A program made the position numbers and the translations under genes. Below the pieces are notes generated by a model. That model ran no database searches and was not told where the DNA came from. It saw nothing but the letters and a program-made list of their open reading frames with translations. From NCBI GenBank assembly GCA_028709355.1, contig JAQVXF010000007.1, forward strand, positions 1 through 17,418: a stretch of 17,418 nucleotides of DNA, in the 5' to 3' direction. This DNA is from Syntrophomonas sp. Lineage in GTDB: Bacteria; Bacillota; Syntrophomonadia; Syntrophomonadales; Syntrophomonadaceae. The number at the start of each line of letters is the position of its first letter. Position 1 is the first letter of the stretch. Below are positions 5,706 to 13,515 of this stretch, one piece after another.

Positions 5706-7487
5706 TCAGTTCTGATGGAAGTGGTTGTATATCCGTTCAGCGGTAGGGTGGTTGAGGCCGGGCACTTGGGCCAGTTCTTCCCGGGACGCGGTCTTTAGGC
5801 GGGCTACGGAGCCGAAATGCAATAACAGGCTCTGCTTGCGTTTTGGTCCCACCCCTTCGATCTCATCCAGAGCGGAGCGGGTCACCTTGCTCCCCCGGCG
5901 TTGGCGGTTGTACTGCACCGCAAAACGGTGGGCTTCATCCCGCAAGCGCTGCAGCATCTGCAACCCTTCGTCCCGGCGGGGCAGGCGCAGAGGTTCTCGG
6001 CGGCCGGGCCAGAAGATGGATTCCTCTCGTTTGGCCAGTCCCAGTACCGGAATCTCCAGCCCTAATTCATCCAAGACCAGACGGGCTGCATTTACCTGCC
6101 CCAAGCCTCCATCGATCAAGAGCAGATCCGGTTCGGGCAGGAAAGCGGGATTGTTGTGCCGGGCTTCCTGGAAACGCCGGCGCAGGGCTTCGCTTAGTGA
6201 CGCTACATCATTATTCTGCTCAGTCCTGATTTTAAAGCGCCGATAGGCCTTTTTATCCGGTCGCCCCATGGTGGCCACGGTCATAGACGCTACCGTCTCC
6301 TCGCCACCCAGGTGGGACACATCGAAACACTCTATCCGCTGCGGTATGACTTCCAGCTCCAGGGTGCGGGCCAGCTCTTCCAGGATCCGTCGATTCTTGC
6401 TGTCGTCCAACATCCTCTCTTCCCAGAGCAGCCGGGCATTTTCCATGACCATCTCCACCAAGGCTCGTTTTTCCCCCCGCTCCGGCTTCCACAGCCGACA
6501 GCGCCGGTGATGGACTTCTTTCAGCCAGTCCTGGATCAGCTCTGGGTCGGGGGGAAGCAAGTTGACCAGTATTTCCGGGGGGACGTCCGGATTGTCCGCA
6601 TAATACTGCTTGAGAAAGAACTCCACTACCTCGTCATCAGCTTCATCGACCACCCGTCTTAACCAGAAGGTTTCTTTGGCGATGATCTTGCCGGCCCGAA
6701 GCTTGAATACCAGCAGCAGTTTATGCTGCTCCCCACCGATCATTCCCACCATATCCAGGTCATACGCCTTGTCCAGGCTGACCTGCTGGCGCTCTCCCAA
6801 AACCTTTAAGGCACTGGCCTGGTCCCGCAGTCGGGCTGCCTTCTCGAATTCGAGATTGGCCGCTGCCGCCTTCATCTCCATCGCTATCTGCTCGGCCAGT
6901 TGCTGCCCGTTGCCCTCCAGGTATGACACTATGCCCTCCACCAGGGATTGGTATTCCTCCACTGCCACCAAACCGGTACAGGGGGCGATGCATTTGCCCA
7001 GATCGCGGTTCAGGCAGGGGCGGTTGTTGCGCAGGCTCTTGCAGGTGCGCAGGGGGAAGATGGTGGTGATAACCTTGATGGTCTCCCGCAGCCGACCTAC
7101 CTCCGCATAGGGTCCGTAATAGCGGGAAACCTTGTCTTTCTTCTCCCGGACTATACAGAGGCGAGGGAATTCTTCCGCGGTGATCTTCAGGTAAGGGTAG
7201 CTCTTATCGTCCCGCAGATCTATATTATAGCGAGGTTGGTAAGCCTTGATCAGATTGCTCTCCAGGATCAGAGCTTCGACCTCGGTGGCGGTCACGATAT
7301 AATCGAAGTCGCCTACCCGGGCCATCATCGCCCGCACCTTGGGATGCATCCCGGCCGGACTCTGGAAATAGGAACGCATGCGACTGCGCAGCACCCGGGC
7401 TTTGCCTATATAGATCACCCGGCCTTCCTTGTCCCGGTATAGGTAGACCCCCGGTTGTTGGGGCACATTTTTCAATCTTTGCTTCAC
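5706..7487 (-). CDS. uvrC: Excinuclease ABC subunit UvrC
   Basis: UvrC makes the 3' and 5' incisions in nucleotide excision repair after UvrAB has found the lesion. The 593 residues are normal in length. The GIY-YIG nuclease domain (about 10-95) has GVY at 13-15 and YIG at 26-28. Cysteines 149, 158, 166 and 170 match the site that binds a [4Fe-4S] cluster in E. coli UvrC. The UVR/UvrB-binding helix pair is at about 199-234. The RNase H-like nuclease has D389 (CFDVSH), D427, D459 (LLIDGG) and H520 as likely catalytic residues. The tandem helix-hairpin-helix is at 538-593 (IEGVGPKRK and VPGLN). The start is a GTG with GAGGG about 10 nt upstream. It lies 29 nt after the large redox gene, so it is probably co-transcribed with it rather than with uvrBA. 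Confidence 0.98.
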   Translation of the reverse strand: MKQRLKNVPQQPGVYLYRDKEGRVIYIGKARVLRSRMRSYFQSPAGMHPKVRAMMARVGDFDYIVTATEVEALILESNLIKAYQPRYNIDLRDDKSYPYLKITAEEFPRLCIVREKKDKVSRYYGPYAEVGRLRETIKVITTIFPLRTCKSLRNNRPCLNRDLGKCIAPCTGLVAVEEYQSLVEGIVSYLEGNGQQLAEQIAMEMKAAAANLEFEKAARLRDQASALKVLGERQQVSLDKAYDLDMVGMIGGEQHKLLLVFKLRAGKIIAKETFWLRRVVDEADDEVVEFFLKQYYADNPDVPPEILVNLLPPDPELIQDWLKEVHHRRCRLWKPERGEKRALVEMVMENARLLWEERMLDDSKNRRILEELARTLELEVIPQRIECFDVSHLGGEETVASMTVATMGRPDKKAYRRFKIRTEQNNDVASLSEALRRRFQEARHNNPAFLPEPDLLLIDGGLGQVNAARLVLDELGLEIPVLGLAKREESIFWPGRREPLRLPRRDEGLQMLQRLRDEAHRFAVQYNRQRRGSKVTRSALDEIEGVGPKRKQSLLLHFGSVARLKTASREELAQVPGLNHPTAERIYNHFHQN

Positions 7488-7516
7488 GGTGTTATTGCCC
7501 TCATTACCTTTATAGA

Positions 7517-10500
7517 CTAGATGCCATGTTTATTGAACCTTATCAGGGCCGGATCGCTCAGCCGCGGTGGCACAAATAAAGGGCTGGGCGCTGGAATCAC
7601 TAGGCGGGCCTGCCCAACTGGTAAGGTCAGATCGGGGCTGGAGCTGCCAAACGGTTGCTTACTGGCCACCTTCTCCGATATCGATTCCCGGGAGTATTGC
7701 CGGGGCTGGGCTGCCCAAACCGGATCGACAGCTGCAATCAGGTCAACCAGGATCGAGGCGGTATCTCGCCCCGCCAGGGGGTCGGTGACCTTGTTTAAGG
7801 CCGCGACTCTGCCATCGGCAGAGATATAGGTGCCACGGGTCTCCAGCGGGGTTGAAGATGGAAAAACTACCTCAGCCTGAGCAGCCGTGGCGGTCAGGAA
7901 TGGACTCAACACCACCAGCCAGTCCAATCGGGCAAGGTCCTGGGCCGATAACACCCCGGCGCTGGTTGGATCCTCCCCGATTATTACCGCACTTCTAATC
8001 TCATTCGACCGGATCGAGTCCACCAGATATTGTCCCTCTCCGCTGAATCCGGCCTGCCAGACTCCGGTGCTATTGCCGCCGGGATTGATCACCACTACCC
8101 CAGTGTTAAGATCAGTGGCCTGGCTGGCCACAATGGCCAAGTCCGCCAGCAGGGTCACCCCCGCTGCCGAGACGGTGAAACCGTCCGCTATAATCATTGC
8201 CCGGGCCGACCCTCCATATATCCGGGCCGCCTGCCGGGCCTCATCGCTGGGGGTGATGGCGGCCAGCTGTTCCCGGAAGGGAACCCAGCCGGTTGCCGCT
8301 TTTTCGATAAGCTGCTCATCGACCCGGCGCTCCTCGATCAGCGCCGCGATTATCTGTTTGATTATCTCGGTAGTGTTACCTGACCTTATCCGCAGGGCCG
8401 CTATATCGTCCACCAGGGTTGGTTCATCGCTCAGGACTATCAAGCGGGTTCCTCTCTTGACCGCCTGCCGGACCCGGACCGGCAGCACCTGGTTATGGTT
8501 GAAGGAGCCCACCATCAGTATAACTTCCGCCCCATCCATCTCAACCAGGGCGGGAGCAGCAAAATTGATTCCCCAAACCTCGGACAAGCCGCGGCTGGGA
8601 TAGTCACTGCAGCCGGCCAGCAGTGAAGCTCCCAAGGTCTCACCCAAGAGCGCGGCCAGCCCGGCTTCTTCACAGGTCAGGCTGAGCGAGGCGGTGATGG
8701 CGATTGGCCCGTTAACCCGGCCCAGTCCCGCTGCGGCAGTGGCGATCGCCTCCTCCCAGGAAACCTCCTGCAGGCGGCCATCTTTCCTGACCAGGGGACG
8801 GGTCAACCGCTCCCGCTCCAATTCGCCGAAGCCAAAACGGCCCTTGGCACATAATATACCCTCCTCCGGGGGCAGCATCCGGATTGTCATAGCACCACAG
8901 CTCTCCGCCACTCCTTTACAGCCCAGACCGCAGAAGGAGCACACCGTGGGCGTCTGCTGGGCCTTGACTGGAACGTTTTGGGGCTGGGGATAGTTTTCCA
9001 AGAGAGCCCCGGTAGGACAAACCGCCACGCATTGGCCGCAGCTGATGCAGGAGCTTTCTTGAAGCGGCAGGCCGAATTCCGGTTCCACCACGGTCTCAAA
9101 ACCTCGCTCTACCAGGCCTAGGGCATTGATGCCCATATATTCGTCACAGAAGCGGACACATAGCCCGCACAATATACACTTGGCTGCATCCCGGGCGATA
9201 AAGGGATGGGGGTCGGGCTCCACTACGCGGTGTTTCTCACCCTGCAGGTAGCCGGGCTGCACCTCATACTGGTTGGCGTAGTCGATCAATTTACATTCAA
9301 ACCAGTCCCGGCAGCCGCATTCCATACATTTGCCGCCTTCCTGCCGGGCTGCCGCCTCGCTCATCCGTCCCGCTACCTCCTGGAAGTCGGTGCGGCGCAG
9401 GGCTGGTTCCCGGGCCTCGATGGTTACTCTCTGTCCCGGTTCCACTTGGGCAAAGTCTGCTCGGGTCAGTCCGGTTTTTTCCACCAGGAAGGGGGCCCGG
9501 AAGGGTTGGGTCTGACCGGCCAGGTAGCTGCTCATAACCGTGGCGGCTTTTTTGCCTTGCCCGATGGCGGCGATGGCAATGCCGGGGCCGGTTACCCCGT
9601 CCCCGCCCGCGAAGACGCCCGGCAGGTTGGTCATAAAGGTGTTGTCGTCGATGTTGATGGCCCGCCAACGGCTGGCCTCGACTCCGTCGCAGCCGCGCAT
9701 ATCTACCTGCTGGCCGATGGCGGCGATAACGCTGTCAACCGCGATGATCTCCTCCGCACCAGGGATGGGTACCGGGGAACGCCGGCCCGAGGCATCCGGC
9801 TCACCCAACTGCATCTGCTGCAATCTTATGGCGGCAGCCCGCCCATTGTCAGCCAGTATTTCGATAGGGGCAACCAGATAACGGAACTCCACCCCTTCCT
9901 CCATGGCTTCGTTAATTTCCAGGTCTTCAGCGGGCATCTCTTCCCGGGTGCGCCGGTAGAGGACCATGACTTCTTTAGCGCCCAGCCTGACTGCCGACCG
10001 GCAAGCATCCATGGCGGTATTTCCGCCGCCGATGACCGCCACCCGGTCGCCCAGCTGCACCGGTTGCCGCAGGGCCACATCGCGCAGAAAATCTATCCCC
10101 CCGATGACTCCCGGCAGGTCTTCGCCGGGACAGTTCATTTTCGAATACTGCCAGGCGCCTATCCCCAGGAAAACGGCATCGAAATTATTGCGTAATTCCT
10201 CCAGGCTAATATCTGTCCCCAGTTTGGTATTGGTTTTGATCTCTACCCCCATGGACTTGATTATGTCGATCTCCTGGTCCAGTATCCGTTTGGGCAGGCG
10301 GTATTCGGGGATGCCGTAACGGAGCATTCCGCCCGGCTGGGGCATGGCTTCCAAAACGGTTATCTGGTGGCCTTCTACCGCCAAAAAATAGGCGGCGGTC
10401 AGTCCAGCGGGACCGGAGCCCACTATGGCTACCTTCTGGCCGGAGGGGGCCTTTAGCTCGGGTACGAAGGGATTGCCGCTATAAAGATCGAACTCGCCCG

Positions 10501-11011
10501 CGAACACCTTGAGGGCGGCGATGGCTACCGGGGCATCCACCAGTTGACGCCGGCAGGCAGTCTCACAGGGATGGGGACAGACCAAGCCGATGCAGGTGGG
10601 CAGGGGCAGTTGCTCCTTGATGACTTTCAAGGCTTCCCGGTGTTCTCCGTTGGCGATCAATCCCACATAGCCCTGGCAGTCAGTCTCTCCCGGACAGGCC
10701 TTGACACAGGGGGGACGGCAATCCCCCACATGGTCGGACAGCATCAGCTCCAGGGTGACCTTACGGGCGGCCCGGATACGAGCGTTGTCGGTGGTAATCT
10801 GCATGCCGGGGGCGATCTGGGTGGCGCAGGCCCGCTGCAGTTTGGGCAGGCCTTCGATCTCCACCATGCAGATGCCGCAGCCGCCGTAGATCTTAACCCG
10901 CTCATCGTAGCACAGGGTGGGGATATCAATGTTATGGGCCCGGGCGGCTTGCAAAATGGTCTGCCCGGCGCTGGCCTGGATCTCTGTATCGTTTATCTTC
11001 ATAGTGATCAT
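7517..11011 (-). CDS. Large Fe-S flavoprotein: [2Fe-2S] + GltD/NfnB-like FAD-NADPH domain + ferredoxin + NuoG/molybdopterin-like domain
   Basis: A 1164-residue fusion. Residues 1-80 are a NuoG-type [2Fe-2S] ferredoxin (C34, C45, C48, C62). Residues 92-155 are a GltD/NfnB-type Fe-S region (C98, C102, C106, C112; C140, C145, C149, C153). Residues 190-500 form the FAD/NAD(P)H domain, with GSGPAG (198-203), GGGNTAMDA (328-336), an RRT pair suited to the NADPH 2'-phosphate (353-355) and GVFAGGDG (465-472). C562, C565, C567, C573 form another Cys group. Two [4Fe-4S] ferredoxin motifs follow (C612-C622, C655-C665). From about 690 there is a NuoG/formate-dehydrogenase-like domain with a cluster at C691, C694, C698, C721. 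The Moco-binding C-terminal domain seems missing, so a direct formate dehydrogenase role is doubtful. With the two upstream genes it most likely moves electrons among NADPH, NADH and ferredoxin. The ATG at 11009-11011 follows AGGGGGA; a TTG at 11029 is less likely. The stop is TAG. Confidence 0.9.
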   Translation of the reverse strand: MITMKINDTEIQASAGQTILQAARAHNIDIPTLCYDERVKIYGGCGICMVEIEGLPKLQRACATQIAPGMQITTDNARIRAARKVTLELMLSDHVGDCRPPCVKACPGETDCQGYVGLIANGEHREALKVIKEQLPLPTCIGLVCPHPCETACRRQLVDAPVAIAALKVFAGEFDLYSGNPFVPELKAPSGQKVAIVGSGPAGLTAAYFLAVEGHQITVLEAMPQPGGMLRYGIPEYRLPKRILDQEIDIIKSMGVEIKTNTKLGTDISLEELRNNFDAVFLGIGAWQYSKMNCPGEDLPGVIGGIDFLRDVALRQPVQLGDRVAVIGGGNTAMDACRSAVRLGAKEVMVLYRRTREEMPAEDLEINEAMEEGVEFRYLVAPIEILADNGRAAAIRLQQMQLGEPDASGRRSPVPIPGAEEIIAVDSVIAAIGQQVDMRGCDGVEASRWRAINIDDNTFMTNLPGVFAGGDGVTGPGIAIAAIGQGKKAATVMSSYLAGQTQPFRAPFLVEKTGLTRADFAQVEPGQRVTIEAREPALRRTDFQEVAGRMSEAAARQEGGKCMECGCRDWFECKLIDYANQYEVQPGYLQGEKHRVVEPDPHPFIARDAAKCILCGLCVRFCDEYMGINALGLVERGFETVVEPEFGLPLQESSCISCGQCVAVCPTGALLENYPQPQNVPVKAQQTPTVCSFCGLGCKGVAESCGAMTIRMLPPEEGILCAKGRFGFGELERERLTRPLVRKDGRLQEVSWEEAIATAAAGLGRVNGPIAITASLSLTCEEAGLAALLGETLGASLLAGCSDYPSRGLSEVWGINFAAPALVEMDGAEVILMVGSFNHNQVLPVRVRQAVKRGTRLIVLSDEPTLVDDIAALRIRSGNTTEIIKQIIAALIEERRVDEQLIEKAATGWVPFREQLAAITPSDEARQAARIYGGSARAMIIADGFTVSAAGVTLLADLAIVASQATDLNTGVVVINPGGNSTGVWQAGFSGEGQYLVDSIRSNEIRSAVIIGEDPTSAGVLSAQDLARLDWLVVLSPFLTATAAQAEVVFPSSTPLETRGTYISADGRVAALNKVTDPLAGRDTASILVDLIAAVDPVWAAQPRQYSRESISEKVASKQPFGSSSPDLTLPVGQARLVIPAPSPLFVPPRLSDPALIRFNKHGI

Positions 11012-11021
11012 GACCGTCCCC

Positions 11022-12782
11022 CTACTCAACTATCACTGCCGCCCACTTGGAGGGGCAGACTTCCAGGCAGGTGCCGCATTTGGTGCACCGGCTCTGGTCG
11101 ATGACGTGAACTTGTTTGGCTTCCCCGCTGATGCAGTTGACCGGGCATTTCTTGGCGCACAGGGTGCAGCCTTTGCATTTATCCGCATCTATATGGTAGG
11201 TGATCAGGGACTTGCATTGCTTGGCCGGGCATTTCTTATCGTTAATATGGGCTTCATATTCGGAGCGGAAGTATTTGATGGTGGTCAGGACCGGATTGGG
11301 GGCGCTGTTGCCCAATCCGCACAGGGAGCCATCGGCTATCTGCCCCCCCAGCGTCTCCAGCATTTCTATGTCGCCTGGTTGACCCTGGCCGGCGCAGATC
11401 CTTTCCATTATCTCCAGCATGCGTTTGGTGCCGATCCGGCAGGGCACGCATTTGCCGCAGGATTCGTCCTGGGTGAAGTTCAGGAAATAGCGGGCCAGGT
11501 CTACCATGCAGGTAGTCTCGTCCATGACGATCATACCCCCCGAGCCCATTATGGCTCCGGTGTTCTTGATGGACTGGTAGTCGACCGGGGTATCCAGCAG
11601 GGATTCCGGTATGCATCCCCCGGAAGGTCCCCCCAGCTGCACCGCTTTAAACTGCTTGTCTTGCTTGATCCCGCCGCCGGGGCCATAGATGATTTCCCGC
11701 AGGGACATACCCATCGGTACTTCCACCAATCCCCCCCGTTTGATGCGGCCGGCCAGGGCGAAGACCTTGGTGCCTTTGCTGTCCTCCGTGCCCATGGCGG
11801 CGAAGGCCGCTCCGCCATTGACGATTATCCAGGGCACATTGGCGAAGGTCTCCACGTTGTTGATGTTGCTGGGTTTATCCCAATAACCCTTCTGGGAGGG
11901 GAAGGGGGGTTTGAGCCGGGGCATGCCCCGCTCGCCCTCCAGGGAGGCGATGAGGGCGGTCTCTTCGCCGCACACGAAGGCTCCCGCGCCCTGCTTGATG
12001 GTGATATCGAACGATAATCCGCTGCCCATGATACCCGTCCCCAGCATGCCTTGCTGGCGGGCCTGTTCCAGGGCCTGCTCCAATCTCTTGATAGCCAGGG
12101 GATATTCGGCCCGGGCATAGATTATCCCGGTGGTGCATCCGGTGGCATAAGCGGCGATGATCATGCCCTCCAGCACTCCATGGGGGTCGCCCTCCAGCAG
12201 GCTGCGGTCCATGAAAGCCCCGGGATCGCCTTCATCGGCATTACATATCAAATATTTTATGTCACCCGGCTCCTGGCGGGTGGCATTCCACTTGAACCAG
12301 GTGGGGAAGCCGGCTCCGCCCCGACCGCGTAAACCGGAGATTTTCATCTCCTCTATGACCTGTGGGGGGGACATGGAGGTGAGCACCTGGCGGAGAGCCT
12401 TATAACCGCCGGCATTTATATAGTCATCGATGGATTCGGGATTGATGGAACCGCAATTGCGCAGGGCCACCCGCACCTGCCCGGCCATGCATTCATTGGG
12501 TTCCTGGTCTGTGGCTATCCGGTATTCATCCAGGGCCAGACCGCTGGCTTCAGCCGCGATTATCTCCCGGGCCCTTGCCGGGGTCACATTGCCATAGGTA
12601 TTGATGCTGCCGTCCGGGTGGATGGCATCCAGCAGCGGTTCGGAATGGCACATGCCGATACAACCGGTCTGGCGCAGTGCCCAATCCAGGCCCTGCTGCC
12701 CGATTTCCTCAGCTATGGCTTCCCATACCGGCAAACCCCCGGCGGCGATGCCGCAGCTGCTTAATCCTATCCTTACGATCAT
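11022..12782 (-). CDS. NuoF/HydB-like NADH-binding FMN subunit with extra ferredoxin clusters
   Basis: A 586-residue NADH dehydrogenase-type subunit of the HydB kind found in electron-bifurcating complexes. The N-terminus (1-90) is a thioredoxin-like [2Fe-2S] domain with C10, C41 and C45; the first of the usual four Cys is not seen. The flavin/NADH domain has GLRGRGGAGFPTW (150-162), NADEGDPGAFMDR (181-193) and GAGAFVCGEETALIASLEG (265-283). The SLBB region follows (about 340-400). The [4Fe-4S] site is C442, C445, C448 and C488. The C-terminus adds C518 and C523, then two ferredoxin motifs (C536, C539, C542, C546; C566, C569, C572, C576). Its ATG overlaps the stop of the NuoE-like gene as TGATG, with GAGGTGG just upstream, and the large subunit follows at once. 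It should oxidise or reduce NAD(H) and pass electrons along the Fe-S chain. Clearly not the plain NuoF of complex I. Confidence 0.95.
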   Translation of the reverse strand: MIVRIGLSSCGIAAGGLPVWEAIAEEIGQQGLDWALRQTGCIGMCHSEPLLDAIHPDGSINTYGNVTPARAREIIAAEASGLALDEYRIATDQEPNECMAGQVRVALRNCGSINPESIDDYINAGGYKALRQVLTSMSPPQVIEEMKISGLRGRGGAGFPTWFKWNATRQEPGDIKYLICNADEGDPGAFMDRSLLEGDPHGVLEGMIIAAYATGCTTGIIYARAEYPLAIKRLEQALEQARQQGMLGTGIMGSGLSFDITIKQGAGAFVCGEETALIASLEGERGMPRLKPPFPSQKGYWDKPSNINNVETFANVPWIIVNGGAAFAAMGTEDSKGTKVFALAGRIKRGGLVEVPMGMSLREIIYGPGGGIKQDKQFKAVQLGGPSGGCIPESLLDTPVDYQSIKNTGAIMGSGGMIVMDETTCMVDLARYFLNFTQDESCGKCVPCRIGTKRMLEIMERICAGQGQPGDIEMLETLGGQIADGSLCGLGNSAPNPVLTTIKYFRSEYEAHINDKKCPAKQCKSLITYHIDADKCKGCTLCAKKCPVNCISGEAKQVHVIDQSRCTKCGTCLEVCPSKWAAVIVE

Positions 12783-13327
12783 GCTCCCACCTCTTCCGGC
12801 TGGGACTGCCGCTCCCGTTTATATATATCCCGGATGACCTGGCGGGCTTTGTCCGGGGTCAGCGGTCCGTAGGCCTGTCCGTCGATCATCATCACCGGGG
12901 CCAGGCTGCAGCAGCCCAGGCAGGCGGCTTCGTTGAGGGTGAATAGCCGATCATCGGTGGTCTCCCCCATCTCCACCCGCAGTTCATCGCACAGGGCAGT
13001 CTCTATCTTGTCGGCTCCGTTGACATGGCAGGCGGTCCCTTGGCACAGCAGGATCAAGTGTTTCCCCACCGGGGTGAACCGGAACTGGGCATAGAAGGTA
13101 GCTACCCCGTAAATCTTGGCTTTTTTTATGCCCAGCCGTTCCGCTACCTGCTCCAGCGCCGGCCGGGGCAGATAACCGTAGATCCGCTGCACATTCTGTA
13201 AAACCGAGATCAGGCTGCCCTCCACACCGTTATATTTATTTATGATATCCTGCAAATCGTTCATTTGAGCTGCGGTGCCTATACCCACGGCTGCATCTTC
13301 GGCACCATTTTGGTCACAACAGGACAT
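12779..13327 (-). CDS. NuoE/HydC-like [2Fe-2S] thioredoxin-fold subunit
   Basis: A 182-residue NuoE-family protein, the small partner of the NADH-binding subunit. A helical N-terminal part (about 22-80) has KYNGVEGSLISVLQNVQRIY and KAKIYGVATFYAQF. The thioredoxin-like [2Fe-2S] domain follows, with C95 and C100 (CQGTAC) and C136 and C140 (CLGCC), the standard ligand spacing. The start ATG at 13325-13327 has AAGGTG 7 nt upstream. A later ATG (M22) has no ribosome binding site, although the first 21 residues, including CC at 3-4, are not conserved. It is the first gene of the redox operon; a TATAAT box lies about 33 nt upstream. It is translationally coupled to the NuoF-like gene. Confidence 0.95.
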   Translation of the reverse strand: MSCCDQNGAEDAAVGIGTAAQMNDLQDIINKYNGVEGSLISVLQNVQRIYGYLPRPALEQVAERLGIKKAKIYGVATFYAQFRFTPVGKHLILLCQGTACHVNGADKIETALCDELRVEMGETTDDRLFTLNEAACLGCCSLAPVMMIDGQAYGPLTPDKARQVIRDIYKRERQSQPEEVGA

Positions 13328-13359
13328 GAAAACACACCTTCCCCCCGTATTATTAGTCC

Positions 13360-13365
13360 ATTATA
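13360..13365 (-). promoter_or_regulatory. Candidate -10 box of the redox operon
   Basis: TATAAT on the minus strand, about 33 nt before the ATG of the NuoE-like gene, which would give a short leader of about 25 nt. No good -35 hexamer is found 16-18 nt upstream, so an activator may be required. The box lies just downstream of the uvrA terminator, as expected for a new transcription unit. Confidence 0.5.
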
Positions 13366-13390
13366 CAAGATTTACGATAAGCCGGCAGGG

Positions 13391-13437
13391 GCGAAAATAA
13401 TGGGAGGACGGCCGCATGATTGCGGTCAAACCTCCCA
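13391..13437 (-). terminator. Intrinsic terminator of uvrBA
   Basis: On the minus strand an outer stem TGGGAGG / CCTCCCA (13431-13437 and 13401-13407) encloses an inner stem CCGCA-ATCA-TGCGG, followed directly by TTATTTTCG. The stem plus T-rich tail fits a Rho-independent terminator about 80 nt after the uvrA stop. The stretch between the uvrA stop and this hairpin (13438-13515) holds a smaller stem ACTGG/CCAGT and no gene. Confidence 0.75.
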
Positions 13438-13515
13438 ACTGGCGCCATCACCGTGACACTGCTACTGGATGCAGACCAGTGCCATCGCCATGCATACAGT
13501 ATTCTTGTCGATTGC

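Noticed and set aside
9206..10195. Plus-strand open frame of 329 codons
   Set aside because: Antisense to the FAD/NADPH domain of the large redox protein, whose motifs are clear; low-complexity composition and no recognisable domain.
7517..11011. Formate dehydrogenase alpha subunit
   Set aside because: The molybdopterin-like part lacks the C-terminal Moco domain and a clear catalytic Cys/SeCys motif; most of the protein is a GltD-type flavoprotein.
10917..12017. Plus-strand open frame of 366 codons
   Set aside because: Antisense across the start of the large subunit and most of the NuoF-like gene; no motif and it crosses a gene boundary.
11022..13327. Complex I (nuoEF) of the respiratory chain
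   Set aside because: The NuoF-like protein has the extra N-terminal [2Fe-2S] and C-terminal ferredoxin domains of HydB-type soluble complexes, and no membrane nuo genes are present.
13471..13484. Sigma-54 (-24/-12) promoter upstream of the redox operon, TGGCAC...TGC
   Set aside because: The spacing between GG and GC is one base short of the required 10, and it lies about 145 nt before the gene and upstream of a terminator.
13438..13515. Riboswitch or cobalamin-box-like leader (GGCACTGG stretch)
   Set aside because: Only a short similarity; no conserved core, and it lies before the terminator on the uvrA side.
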